From NCBI RefSeq assembly GCF_038024065.1, contig NZ_CP150667.1:4099501-4163500 (forward strand): a stretch of 64,000 nt of DNA. The letters run 5' to 3'. A program made the position numbers and the translations under genes. Positions 27,836 to 36,790 of this stretch are shown here, piece after piece. The notes beneath the pieces were generated by a model, which searched no databases, was not told the DNA's origin, and saw nothing but the letters and a program-made list of their open reading frames with translations. The DNA comes from Polaribacter sejongensis (GTDB lineage Bacteria > Bacteroidota > Bacteroidia > Flavobacteriales > Flavobacteriaceae). How positions within the stretch are numbered: the first letter of the stretch is position 1; the number at the start of each line of letters is the position of its first letter.

Positions 27836-29320
27836 ATGATACAATTTAAGAAGTATACATTTATCGCTTTATTCGGTTTGTTAGTGCTTGCAAATGTTAG
27901 TTGTGCGCAAAATAAATCAGCAGTAAAAGTTAAAACAGAAATAACCTCTCCAATGCCATTTTCTGACCAACAAAATGAAGGAGGTTGGGTTTTAAATGAA
28001 GCGTTAAGCGATGAGTTTAAAGGAACAGAAATAGATACGGTAAAGTGGTTTGTAGAAGGTTTAAATGATAAATATTATATTTGGAAAGGACGAGCTCCTT
28101 CTCAATTTGTTGCTAAAAACGTTATTGTAGAAAATGATAAATTGAAGTTAAGAACTGCTTGGGAACCAGATTATCCATTTATTAAAGAAAGCTACGCAGA
28201 TGGTAACATGGGGTCATCTCAATATGGTATTTATAAAGATGGAACACCAATGCCAGTTACTACAGCAGGTGTTTTAACCAATAAACGTTTTTTATACGGT
28301 TATATGGAGGTGAAATCTAAGGTTGGTAACGCAGCTATTACAGGTGCATTTTGGGCAATTGGACATGAGCAAGAATTGGATATTTATGAGTTAATGGGAA
28401 ATCCTAAAAACAAAAAAGGAAATATTAGAGAAGATTCTTATTTAGCAACAGCGCATGATTGGAGTCCACCAGCTCAACGTCCTACTAAGATTTTTAATCA
28501 CGAATTGGATTTAGGTTTCCGCACAGCGGATGATTTTCATGTGTACGGAGCAGAATGGGGTGAAGATTATTTAAAATTATTTATTGATGGAAAAATGATT
28601 CGTCATTTTACACAAGATGAATTAGGAACTTCTTTTGTTTTAAACAACCCAATGGAAATTTGGTTAGATTCAGAGATTTTCTTTTGGTTAGGCTTGCCTC
28701 ATAAAGAAGAATTACCAGTAGATTTCGAAATAGAATACATGAGAGTTTGGCAAAAACCATCTGATAATTTATTAGCGGAAGACGCAGCTTTTTATGGTTT
28801 TGAAGGACCAATTTTGTTTGAAGAAAACGGAAGACCTTTAACTTTATTACCAGAAAGTTCTGTCCCAGATGAGTATCAGAAATTTTGGACAATAGATGGT
28901 GGTTCAGAAAAATATTTATCAATTGCTTATGGCGATTATTACAAAGGTGTAAATAGTTTAGAGTTTGCAGGATTTAGTAAAACTGAAAGTTTAGAAGTGA
29001 AAAAAGCAGTTGCTATGGCTCCTGAAGGTTCATTGGAATTAGAAGCTGGTGAGTTTACAATTTCGGCAAAAGTTTGGTTAGATCAAGGTGTTATTGCAGA
29101 TAAAATTCACTTGGTTTTACAAGATCCAGAATTAGAAGTAACTTTTGGAGATCTTAGAAAACTTCCAAGACGTGAATGGATTACGGTAGAAAGCACTATT
29201 TCTAGAACAGTTGCATCCGGAGAAAAAGATGCCATTGCTATTGAAATTAGAAAAGAAGATTTGCCGAAGACAAGAGCTGCAAAACTTTTGATAGACAATA
29301 TTGTTATCAAGAAAAAATAA
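27836..29320 (+). CDS. GH16 lipoprotein with C-terminal beta-sandwich module (paralog)
   Basis: 494 residues, lipobox NVSC (Cys23). The GH16 signature is ELDIYE (Glu180, Asp182, Glu185); WKGRAPSQF, YGYMEVKSK and FHVYGAEWGEDYLKLFIDG match the GH16 two genes upstream, as does the whole C-terminal module (SDNLLAEDAAFYGFEGPI ... LIDNIVIKKK). The two are clearly a duplication around a sulfatase gene. They may differ in tolerance for sulfate or anhydro groups. It starts 18 bp after the sulfatase; the next gene begins 44 bp later. Confidence 0.9.
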   Translation: MIQFKKYTFIALFGLLVLANVSCAQNKSAVKVKTEITSPMPFSDQQNEGGWVLNEALSDEFKGTEIDTVKWFVEGLNDKYYIWKGRAPSQFVAKNVIVENDKLKLRTAWEPDYPFIKESYADGNMGSSQYGIYKDGTPMPVTTAGVLTNKRFLYGYMEVKSKVGNAAITGAFWAIGHEQELDIYELMGNPKNKKGNIREDSYLATAHDWSPPAQRPTKIFNHELDLGFRTADDFHVYGAEWGEDYLKLFIDGKMIRHFTQDELGTSFVLNNPMEIWLDSEIFFWLGLPHKEELPVDFEIEYMRVWQKPSDNLLAEDAAFYGFEGPILFEENGRPLTLLPESSVPDEYQKFWTIDGGSEKYLSIAYGDYYKGVNSLEFAGFSKTESLEVKKAVAMAPEGSLELEAGEFTISAKVWLDQGVIADKIHLVLQDPELEVTFGDLRKLPRREWITVESTISRTVASGEKDAIAIEIRKEDLPKTRAAKLLIDNIVIKKK

Positions 29321-29364
29321 TTAAAAATCAACAGTAAGAAAACTTACTTCAAAAAATATATTAC

Positions 29365-31356
29365 ATGAGTACTACTTCAAACCTTCATAAAAACGCTATT
29401 ACAAACACTTCAGAAAGTCCGTTTGTAAAGTTAAAGAGCATCAATTTTGGTGACTGTAAATGGAATGCTGGCTTTTGGTCAGACAAAGTAAAAACGGCAG
29501 AAAATAAGATGTTACCTTACATGGGAGATCTTTTATGTGGAGATATTGGTCATGGATTAAATAACTTTAAAATCGCAGCAGGTTTAAAAGAAGGAGAGCA
29601 TAAAGGTTTTTACTGGCATGATGGAGATTTCTTTAAATTCATGGAAGCTAAAATGTATATCTATGCGCAAACTAAAGATGAATCTTTATTAAAGGAATTA
29701 GATGAATATATCGATATTATTGGGCAAGCTCAAGAAGAAGATGGGTATATACATACGCATGTTCAAATAACAGAAGGTGTAGATCGTTTTGAAAATAGAA
29801 AGTACCATGAAATGTACAATTTCGGACATTTATTTATTGCGGGTTCTGTTCATTTTAGATTAACAGGTCAACGTAATTTCTTGGATATCGCGGTTAAAAT
29901 GGCAGATTTATTACATGCTTATTTTATGCCAGACACTAAGCATTATCAACGTTTTGGATTCAATCAAACTCAAATTATGGGCTTGGTAGAATTGTACAGA
30001 ACTACTAGAGATAAAAGGTATTTAAAATTAGCAGAGAAGTTTATCAACCGAAGAGGAACTTACGAAATAGAGCACGATTCTACTACAGTTGGTTACCCGA
30101 TTGGAGATATGGTGCAAGAAAGAACGCCTTTTAGAGAATCTGAAGAAGCGGTTGGTCATGCTGTTTTAGCTTTGTATTATTATGCAGGAGCAGCAGATGT
30201 GTATGCCGAAACTGGTGAAAAAGCTTTATTGACTTCTTTAGATAAATTATGGGAAAATGTTACAGGCAAAAAAATGTATGTAACCGGAGCTGTTGGGCAA
30301 GCGCATTATGGTGCATCAACGAGTTTAGATATGATTGAAGAAGGTTTCATAGATGCGTATATGATGCCAAATATGACAGCATATAACGAAACGTGCGCAA
30401 ACTTATGTAACGCCATGTTTAGTCATAGAATGATGGGGATTAATGGCGAATCTAGATATGCTGATATTATAGAATTAGTATTATATAACTCTGGTTTATC
30501 AGGAATTAGTATTGAAGGGAAAGATTATTTCTATTCAAACCCTTTAAGAATGGTCAACAATTCTAGAAATTACGATTCGCATGACGACGTAACTGAAAGT
30601 CCTGTAAGACAACCTTATTTAGAGTGTTTCTGTTGTCCTCCAAACTTGGTAAGAACAATTTGTAAAACATCTGGATGGGCATATAATTTATCAGAAAATG
30701 GTGTTTCTGTTGTTTTATTCGGTGGAAATAATTTAGACACAAAAATGTTAGATGGTTCTGCATTAAAATTATCTCAAGATACAGAGTATCCTTGGAAAGG
30801 TTTGGTAAAAATAACTGTTGATGAATGTAAAAGTGAAGCTTTTGATATTCAAGTTAGAATACCAAAATGGGCAGTTGGTAGTACTTTAAAAGTAAATGGA
30901 GAAGATGCAGGAGTTGAAATTAACCCAGGGAATTTTGCAAACATCAATAGAACTTGGAAAGCAGGTGATGTGATTGTTTTAGACATGCCAATGGAACCAA
31001 CTTTTATTGAAGGACATAATAGAATTGAAGAAGTTAGAAATCAATTAGCAGTAAAAAGAGGTCCAATTGTATATACCATTGAAACCCCAGATTTACCAGA
31101 AGGAGCAGCTATTTTAGATGTGTATTTAAAAGGAGACGCTCCTTTAAATGCTGTACATAAACCAGAATTTTTAGGAGGAGTTACGGTAATAGAAACAGAA
31201 CTTTTACTAAGAGAAGGTAAATCGGATGACATGTATCAAACTGTTACAAAACCGGTCTTTAAGTCTTTTAAAACGCAATTAGTGCCTTATTACGCTTGGA
31301 GTAATAGAGGGCAAGCAGAAATGACCGTGTTTATGCCGGTTGTTTGGAATAATTAA
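29365..31356 (+). CDS. GH127 family glycosidase without signal peptide
   Basis: 663 residues. It has the GH127 (DUF1680) barrel with the zinc/cysteine centre: YNETCANLC (Glu342, Cys344) and CFCCPPNLVRT (Cys423, Cys424), plus the candidate acid/base Glu326. The nucleophile is Cys423 by alignment to the family's founding beta-L-arabinofuranosidase. The N-terminus (MSTTSNLHKN) has no signal and the gap upstream is too short for one, so it appears cytoplasmic. Some GH127 members in marine carrageenan loci release 3,6-anhydro-D-galactose, which fits here. The last gene of the MFS operon. Confidence 0.9.
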   Translation: MSTTSNLHKNAITNTSESPFVKLKSINFGDCKWNAGFWSDKVKTAENKMLPYMGDLLCGDIGHGLNNFKIAAGLKEGEHKGFYWHDGDFFKFMEAKMYIYAQTKDESLLKELDEYIDIIGQAQEEDGYIHTHVQITEGVDRFENRKYHEMYNFGHLFIAGSVHFRLTGQRNFLDIAVKMADLLHAYFMPDTKHYQRFGFNQTQIMGLVELYRTTRDKRYLKLAEKFINRRGTYEIEHDSTTVGYPIGDMVQERTPFRESEEAVGHAVLALYYYAGAADVYAETGEKALLTSLDKLWENVTGKKMYVTGAVGQAHYGASTSLDMIEEGFIDAYMMPNMTAYNETCANLCNAMFSHRMMGINGESRYADIIELVLYNSGLSGISIEGKDYFYSNPLRMVNNSRNYDSHDDVTESPVRQPYLECFCCPPNLVRTICKTSGWAYNLSENGVSVVLFGGNNLDTKMLDGSALKLSQDTEYPWKGLVKITVDECKSEAFDIQVRIPKWAVGSTLKVNGEDAGVEINPGNFANINRTWKAGDVIVLDMPMEPTFIEGHNRIEEVRNQLAVKRGPIVYTIETPDLPEGAAILDVYLKGDAPLNAVHKPEFLGGVTVIETELLLREGKSDDMYQTVTKPVFKSFKTQLVPYYAWSNRGQAEMTVFMPVVWNN

Positions 31357-31363
31357 ATAACAC

Positions 31364-31381
31364 AAGGGGCTTAAGTCCCTT
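31364..31381 (+). terminator. Short hairpin after the GH127 gene
   Basis: AAGGGGC and GTCCCTT pair around TTAA, about 8 bp after the GH127 stop. An AT-rich stretch with a T run follows. It could be a first terminator, with a stronger one just downstream. Confidence 0.5.
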
Positions 31382-31403
31382 ATTAATAAATTTTTTATTG
31401 ATA

Positions 31404-31456
31404 AAACAGCTTATTCAATTCAGGAAACTGAAAAGAGTAAGCTGTTTCTTTTTTTG
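31404..31456 (+). terminator. Rho-independent terminator
   Basis: AAACAGCTTA pairs with TAAGCTGTTT across a 24-nt loop and is followed by CTTTTTTT. It ends the MFS operon, immediately before operator site 5. Confidence 0.75.
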
Positions 31457-31467
31457 TAATAAACTAT

Positions 31468-31531
31468 GGTAAAATAGGAATATGATAAGGTACAATAAAG
31501 GAACTATTTCTACATTTTATTTCGGTTCTTG
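31468..31531 (+). promoter_or_regulatory. Putative PUL operator and promoter, site 5 (VCBS/sulfatase unit)
   Basis: GGTAAAATAGG at 31468 and GGTACAAT at 31489 are 21 bp apart. A weak -7-like GGTTCTTG starts at 31524, 35 bp later. The first half-site is identical to that of site 4 for ten bases. The start codon is at 31585. Confidence 0.55.
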
Positions 31532-31584
31532 AAGCCAGAAAATAAAATATAATTAGATTTAAACATCACACGAAATATACAATT

Positions 31585-33456
31585 ATGAATAGAAGAAAAT
31601 TCAACATTAAAAACTTATTGATACTTGGTGCAATTGCCTCTTTTATTGGCGTAAATTCTTCAAATGCACAAAACGGTTCTTTTAAAGAAGTTTCTAAAGA
31701 ATTTCCGAGGCAAGAAAAGAATTTAAGAAAATGGGATTCTCCAGTGGTGGCCGATTTAGACAAAGATGGATATCCAGATTTGTTGATAAATGACCATGGT
31801 TATGCAATTCAAGTACAATGGAATAATAAAGGGAAGTTTGCAAAACCTTTTGATATTATTATGGGAGATTTACACGGAGTTTCTGTGGGCGATTTTGATA
31901 ATGATGGAAACTTAGAAATTATTATGTCACGTGGTGGAGGTTCTGGTAGTAATGCTAGAAACTCTAAAATGTACAAAGTAAATGGAAGAGAGTTTATTCC
32001 GATGACAGATTTTGAAGTGCCCTTAGCATTAATGCGTGGAAGAACTGTAAAATTTGTTGATTTAGATAATGATGGCGATTTAGATTTGTTAAATTTTGCG
32101 TTTCCTGATGGCGCTAAAAAAGGAGCAAGTGAAAATTATGTATATGAAAACAATGGTGCTGGAGAATTAATTTTACATTCAACTTTGCCAGCAAGTAAAG
32201 TAAACGGACAAAAAACTTTGATTACAGATATTAATAATGATAACATTATTGATATTATTTTATATGGTGATAAAAATGTGATCGTATATCAAGGAAATGG
32301 AGATTTAACTTTTACAGATGTTACAAAAAAAGTATTGCCTTATGATATTGATGAAGTAACTGCAGTTGCAGAAATAGATTACGATAATGATGGTGATATG
32401 GATTTGTTTTTCACCAGAGGATTAGAGTTTACTAAAGGAGAAACATTCTATAATAAAGAAACGCAAGACTTAGGTTTTTTCTCTAAAAGAGGAGAATTAG
32501 AAATAGATGATTTTGTTTCAGGTGAAGTTTTAAAATTGGAAAACTTTCAATCTCAATGGCCAAATAATGATACCTATTATATTGGAGAAGCATCTTACGA
32601 TTATGTTTTTGATGGAGAAACACATTCTGGAAAAGATATTAATTTGGTAATGAGTGATGCTTTAGGTTTCCCTGATAATGCAGATTTTAGTGCTAAAAAA
32701 GGATGGTATATTGGATATGTTGGAAACCAGAAATGGAGAATTGCAGGATATCTTTGGGCACCAGCAACAGGCGTTGTTCATAATGTAAAAAACTATACAG
32801 AATCTAAACATCCAGCAGGATTAAATGATATTTTATTAGAAAACAAAGGGTCTAAGTTTGTAGATGTTACTAAAAAAGCAAACGTATTTTTAGAAGAACA
32901 CACCATGGCTGTTACCGTTGCAGATTATGATAACAATGGTTTCGATGATCTTTTGGTTATTAGAAGAGGGAAGTTGGTCTATGAAAACCAATCGATCTTG
33001 TATTTAAACAATGGTAAATCTGGGTTTAAGGCTAAAGAAGGTCATAATATTATTACCAAAGATTTAGGTGGAATAGGAATGACAGTAGAAAGTATTGACT
33101 ACAATAAAGACGGAAGTGTAGATGTTGTAATTGGTGATGAAAGAGCGAAATGGCATTTGTTTAAAAACGAAATGGCAGATGGAAACAAGTCATTAACTGT
33201 GGAAGTGAAAAATTCTAAAAAAGGAAATATTTCTCCATTAGGTGCTTTGGTAACTATTTCTTCTTGCGGAAATAATCAAATACAAAGAGTAGGTACTTCG
33301 GCTTCTCAATATTCTTTAAACCACAACACTTTTGTCCATTTTGGATTAGGGGATTGTAGTAAATCTGTGAAAGTAAAAGTGACCTATTCTAATGGTGAGG
33401 TTTTAGAACAAACAGTAAAAGCAAGCAGCAAGGAGATTGTTATAGGGAAAAAGTAA
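31585..33456 (+). CDS. Secreted FG-GAP/VCBS repeat protein with ASPIC/UnbV-like C-terminus
   Basis: 623 residues with a signal peptide ending about SSNAQ (residue 29). It has repeated calcium-binding beta-propeller motifs of the DLDKDGYPDLL, DFDNDGNLEII, DLDNDGDLDLL and DYDNDGDMDLFF type, ending with an ASPIC/UnbV-like domain (SPLGALVTISSCG...FVHFGLGDC). No catalytic residues are recognised. Such proteins are often exported and may bind glycan or act as adhesion or presentation factors. It pairs with a sulfatase 71 bp downstream; a paralog sits at 48238 next to another sulfatase. Confidence 0.85.
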   Translation: MNRRKFNIKNLLILGAIASFIGVNSSNAQNGSFKEVSKEFPRQEKNLRKWDSPVVADLDKDGYPDLLINDHGYAIQVQWNNKGKFAKPFDIIMGDLHGVSVGDFDNDGNLEIIMSRGGGSGSNARNSKMYKVNGREFIPMTDFEVPLALMRGRTVKFVDLDNDGDLDLLNFAFPDGAKKGASENYVYENNGAGELILHSTLPASKVNGQKTLITDINNDNIIDIILYGDKNVIVYQGNGDLTFTDVTKKVLPYDIDEVTAVAEIDYDNDGDMDLFFTRGLEFTKGETFYNKETQDLGFFSKRGELEIDDFVSGEVLKLENFQSQWPNNDTYYIGEASYDYVFDGETHSGKDINLVMSDALGFPDNADFSAKKGWYIGYVGNQKWRIAGYLWAPATGVVHNVKNYTESKHPAGLNDILLENKGSKFVDVTKKANVFLEEHTMAVTVADYDNNGFDDLLVIRRGKLVYENQSILYLNNGKSGFKAKEGHNIITKDLGGIGMTVESIDYNKDGSVDVVIGDERAKWHLFKNEMADGNKSLTVEVKNSKKGNISPLGALVTISSCGNNQIQRVGTSASQYSLNHNTFVHFGLGDCSKSVKVKVTYSNGEVLEQTVKASSKEIVIGKK

Positions 33457-33527
33457 TTTTCTTATTACGATCTAAAAAGTTAAAATAAATAAGAATTCGT
33501 TAAATATCATTTTAAAATTAAAGTATT

Positions 33528-35006
33528 ATGAAACAAATTTCAAATCAACTAAAACTATTGTTTTTCGGAACATTTATAACCATAATGGGATGTACAGCGC
33601 AAGAAGAGCGTCCAAATATTTTATTCGTCTTGTGTGATGATCTTGGGTATAATGATGTTGGTTTTAATGGATCTACAGATATTATTACACCAGAATTAGA
33701 TAAGTTAGCCAAAGACGGAACCATATTTACTTCGGCGTATGTAGCGCATCCTTTTTGCGGACCAAGTAGGGCTTCTATATTAACAGGTCGTTACCCGCAA
33801 CAAATGGGTACAGCTTTTAATCTTCATAGCAATTCTAGTATGAATGATGCCGACAATATGGGGATTCCTACACAAGAAACCTATATGTCTAAAGTATTAC
33901 AAGATGCGGGTTATTATACAAGTGCTTTGGGGAAATGGCATTTAGGAAGTGCTCCAAAATTTCATCCGAATGAAAGAGGTTTCGATAATTTTTATGGTTT
34001 TCTTGGTGGAGGGCATAATTATTTTCCTGCAAAATATCAGAAAGATTATCAGAAACAAGTAAAAGCAGGAAATAAGGAAATTCGCGATTATATTCTTCCT
34101 TTAGAGCATAACGGTAAAGAAGTTAAAGAAACCGAATATGTTACAGATGCATTGTCTAGAGAAGCAATTAAAGATATTAAATTAGCTTCTACTAAAAAAG
34201 AGCCTTTCTTTATCTATTTAGCGTACAATGCACCACATGTTCCTTTAGAGGCGAAAGAGGAAGATTTAAAGGTTTTTAGTAGTATTAAAGACAAGGATAG
34301 AAGAACGTACGCTGCAATGGTATATGCGGTAGATAGAGGTGTTGGAAAAATTGTAAAAGCGTTAAAAGAAACCAATCAATATGATAATACGTTAATTGTA
34401 TTTTTGAGTGATAATGGTGGTAATTTTGATCACGGAGCTAATAACTATCCATTGAAAGGTAGTAAAGGAGATGCTTGGGAAGGCGGTTATAGAGTACCAA
34501 TGTTTTTTCATTATCCGAATAAAATAGCGAAAGGTCAGCAATTTGATTTTCCTGTTTCTTCTTTAGATTTATATCCTACGTTTGCCAAATTAGCGAATGC
34601 TAAAATTCCGAATGACAAAAAAATAGCAGGTAAAGACATTATGGAATCGGTGATAAATAAAACAGATGCGCATAAAGAAGATATGATTTACTGTTTAAGA
34701 TATCGTCATGGTTTTAGTGATGTGGGAGCAAGATTAGGAGATTGGAAAATTACACGTATGGGTAATGAACCTTGGAGATTGACAAATATTACAGAAGATA
34801 TTCATGAAAAGAAAAATATGGCAGGTAGATATCCAGAACGTCTTAAAAAAATGGTCGCAGAAACTCAAAAATGGACAGAAGGTTTTGCGCAACCTTTATG
34901 GTATTATTCTGCAAAAGATGAAGAATTATGGAAAGATGGTAGAATGCCACAATACAACGAAACTTTTGAGGTAGATATGTTAACGGATCTTCCTACTAAA
35001 AAATAG
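33528..35006 (+). CDS. Family S1 sulfatase, lipoprotein (S1_19-like group)
   Basis: 492 residues, lipobox IMGC (Cys22). FGly motif CGPSR with Cys77 in VAHPFCGPSRASILTGRYPQQMG; CDDLGYNDVGFNG, GKWHLGSAPKFHPNERGF, FYGFLGGGHNYFP and LSDNGGNFDHGANNYPL are present. Very similar to the sulfatase at 9970 along its whole length and to the catalytic part of 14854. It lacks the extra C-terminal modules of the latter. It is probably co-transcribed with the VCBS protein. Position specificity unknown; S1_19 is inference. Confidence 0.9.
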   Translation: MKQISNQLKLLFFGTFITIMGCTAQEERPNILFVLCDDLGYNDVGFNGSTDIITPELDKLAKDGTIFTSAYVAHPFCGPSRASILTGRYPQQMGTAFNLHSNSSMNDADNMGIPTQETYMSKVLQDAGYYTSALGKWHLGSAPKFHPNERGFDNFYGFLGGGHNYFPAKYQKDYQKQVKAGNKEIRDYILPLEHNGKEVKETEYVTDALSREAIKDIKLASTKKEPFFIYLAYNAPHVPLEAKEEDLKVFSSIKDKDRRTYAAMVYAVDRGVGKIVKALKETNQYDNTLIVFLSDNGGNFDHGANNYPLKGSKGDAWEGGYRVPMFFHYPNKIAKGQQFDFPVSSLDLYPTFAKLANAKIPNDKKIAGKDIMESVINKTDAHKEDMIYCLRYRHGFSDVGARLGDWKITRMGNEPWRLTNITEDIHEKKNMAGRYPERLKKMVAETQKWTEGFAQPLWYYSAKDEELWKDGRMPQYNETFEVDMLTDLPTKK

Positions 35007-35029
35007 ACTAAATAAATACGAGATTGTAT

Positions 35030-36637
35030 TTATATAGAAGTAATGAAACTGGTGAGATTTTGATGTCTTTCCAGTTTCATTTTTTTACGCAATCTGTGTC
35101 TTGCAACGTGCACGCTACCTAAAGAAATTCCTAAAAGGTGTGCCATTTCTTTGCCTGAAAAGTTAAGTTTTATCAGTGCACAAAGCTTTCTGTCTGCTCT
35201 ACTTAAATCGGGTACTTTTTCTTGTAAACGATCATAAAAACCCTTGTTAAGTTGATTAAATCTTCTATTAAAAGAATCCCATAAACTGGTAGAGCTTCTT
35301 TCGATCGTTTTTAAAATTATTTTTGATTTGTTTCCCGGATTTGCTTCTTTAATAAAATCGCTTAACTGTTTTATTACTTGTTCTTTTTCTATTAATTGAA
35401 GCGTGTTTGTGGTGAGTTCCTTATTCTTAACGTCTAATAATTCTTTAGAGTTTTGCTGCTTTTTTTCAAACTTTAAATTTTTAATTCTTTGTCTAAAAAT
35501 TAAGGTTAAAATAATTACTAAAAATAGGATGATAAACAGCGTAATTCTAAAATTAAGAAGGGCTTCTTTCTCCTTAGCCAATTCTAAGTTTTTAATATTT
35601 AATTGCTCTCTTTTTTTTATAAGTTCTTCTTTGTAATAGTTTTTAATGGTTAAAAAACCTTTGTTTTTTTCGTTTCTAGGGTTTAGTAAAGCGTTGCTGA
35701 TATCATTAGATTTTTTTTCATATTCATAGGCTAGTGAAAATAAATTTAGTTCTTTTAAAACTTCCGCATAGCGTGAGTATAAAAACGATTTATAGAAGGT
35801 TGTTTCTCCTAAATCTCCCTTTATTTTAGCGAATTTTTCAAAATAAAATTTGGCTTTATTAAGGTCTTTCTTTTTATGATAGATGATTGCTATTCTGCCA
35901 TAAATAATTAGCAAAAACTTCCTGTCCTTGTTTTTTAATCCAGAATTTGGTGCACTGTTTTCTAATTGCTGTGCTGCATTTTTTAGTAGTTTTAACGCTT
36001 CATCTGGAGCATTATTCCACTCACTAATGCTTGCTTTTTTTTCGTCAAGAAAAATAGAATAGATAGGAGGTAGTTTCGTTTTTTTTGAAAGAACAATACA
36101 ACTATCAATATAAGATTGTAGGTTTTCTTTGTCTGTAATACGTTGATAATGTAAAACTAAATTATAATATGATTTGTAAATTTCTGATACGTCAATTTTG
36201 TGATGCTTATATAGTTTTCTATATAGTTCATGGGCTTTAATGAAATAGCTTTCAGATTCTTCGTTTTGTTTATATAAATAGGTTAAAACACCTAATTCTT
36301 CATTGGCTTTTGCTATTAAAAGTTGGTTCTTATATTCTTCGGATATAAAAAGGGCTTCACCAGCAAAACTAAACGCTTCTAGGTAATTTAATTTAAATCT
36401 ATTAAACCTACTTTGAGTAATAAGGGTGTTAATTAACAAAGTGCTGTCTTTTTTTATGAGCGCTTGTTTTTTTGTTTTAGTTAAAAAAATAGAAATAGAA
36501 TCAAAAGGCATATTTAAAGGAATTATATGCTCTTTAAAATGAGTTTTTAATTGCTGTCCTTGTAAACACTGTAAAACACTAATGTTAAGTATAATTATAA
36601 GGTAAAAATTTTTTTGTAAGTTATTTAATGTTTTCAT
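35030..36637 (-). CDS. Membrane-anchored TPR sensor with C-terminal LuxR-type HTH
   Basis: 535 residues. A signal sequence or first membrane segment (about 11-27) precedes a periplasmic tetratricopeptide-type helical region (about 60-330). A single membrane helix follows (ITLFIILFLVIILTLIF), then a coiled-coil linker, and a cytoplasmic helix-turn-helix of the LuxR/GerE kind near the C-terminus (DLSRADRKLCALIKLNFSGKEMAHLLGISLGSVHVARHRLRKKM). This is a one-protein transmembrane regulator common in Bacteroidetes. It is the only well-supported complete minus-strand gene and lies in the middle of the locus, so it may regulate part of it. Ligand and target are unknown. Confidence 0.88.
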   Translation of the reverse strand: MKTLNNLQKNFYLIIILNISVLQCLQGQQLKTHFKEHIIPLNMPFDSISIFLTKTKKQALIKKDSTLLINTLITQSRFNRFKLNYLEAFSFAGEALFISEEYKNQLLIAKANEELGVLTYLYKQNEESESYFIKAHELYRKLYKHHKIDVSEIYKSYYNLVLHYQRITDKENLQSYIDSCIVLSKKTKLPPIYSIFLDEKKASISEWNNAPDEALKLLKNAAQQLENSAPNSGLKNKDRKFLLIIYGRIAIIYHKKKDLNKAKFYFEKFAKIKGDLGETTFYKSFLYSRYAEVLKELNLFSLAYEYEKKSNDISNALLNPRNEKNKGFLTIKNYYKEELIKKREQLNIKNLELAKEKEALLNFRITLFIILFLVIILTLIFRQRIKNLKFEKKQQNSKELLDVKNKELTTNTLQLIEKEQVIKQLSDFIKEANPGNKSKIILKTIERSSTSLWDSFNRRFNQLNKGFYDRLQEKVPDLSRADRKLCALIKLNFSGKEMAHLLGISLGSVHVARHRLRKKMKLERHQNLTSFITSI

Positions 36638-36662
36638 ATACAGTATTATATGGTGTTATTTT

Positions 36663-36670
36663 CAAATATA
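36663..36670 (-). promoter_or_regulatory. -7 element for the TPR-LuxR regulator
   Basis: On the minus strand this reads TATATTTG, a perfect TAnnTTTG box, 25 bp before the start codon. No clear TTG -33 box at the usual spacing. Confidence 0.45.
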
Positions 36671-36764
36671 AACAATTATTTTTATTAAGTTGTTTAAATA
36701 AAAAGAATAGTGAATGTTAAGTTTTTGTAATTGGTTTTTTAGAGTGATTTTTAATATGATTCCA

Positions 36765-36772
36765 TAGTTTTG
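36765..36772 (+). promoter_or_regulatory. -7 element for the sulfatase/GH127 unit
   Basis: TAGTTTTG matches TAnnTTTG at all specified positions, 18 bp before the chosen ATG at 36791. No convincing 21-bp direct repeat is found upstream, so this unit may be controlled differently. Confidence 0.4.
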
Positions 36773-36790
36773 GTTAAAAATAAACTCACG

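Noticed and set aside
36697..36735. Possible ninth operator before the 36791 sulfatase (GAATAGTG ... TGTAATTGG)
   Set aside because: Half-sites do not match G(G/A)TAA at a 21-bp spacing, and the perfect -7 box at 36765 is at the wrong distance. Left as an ordinary promoter.
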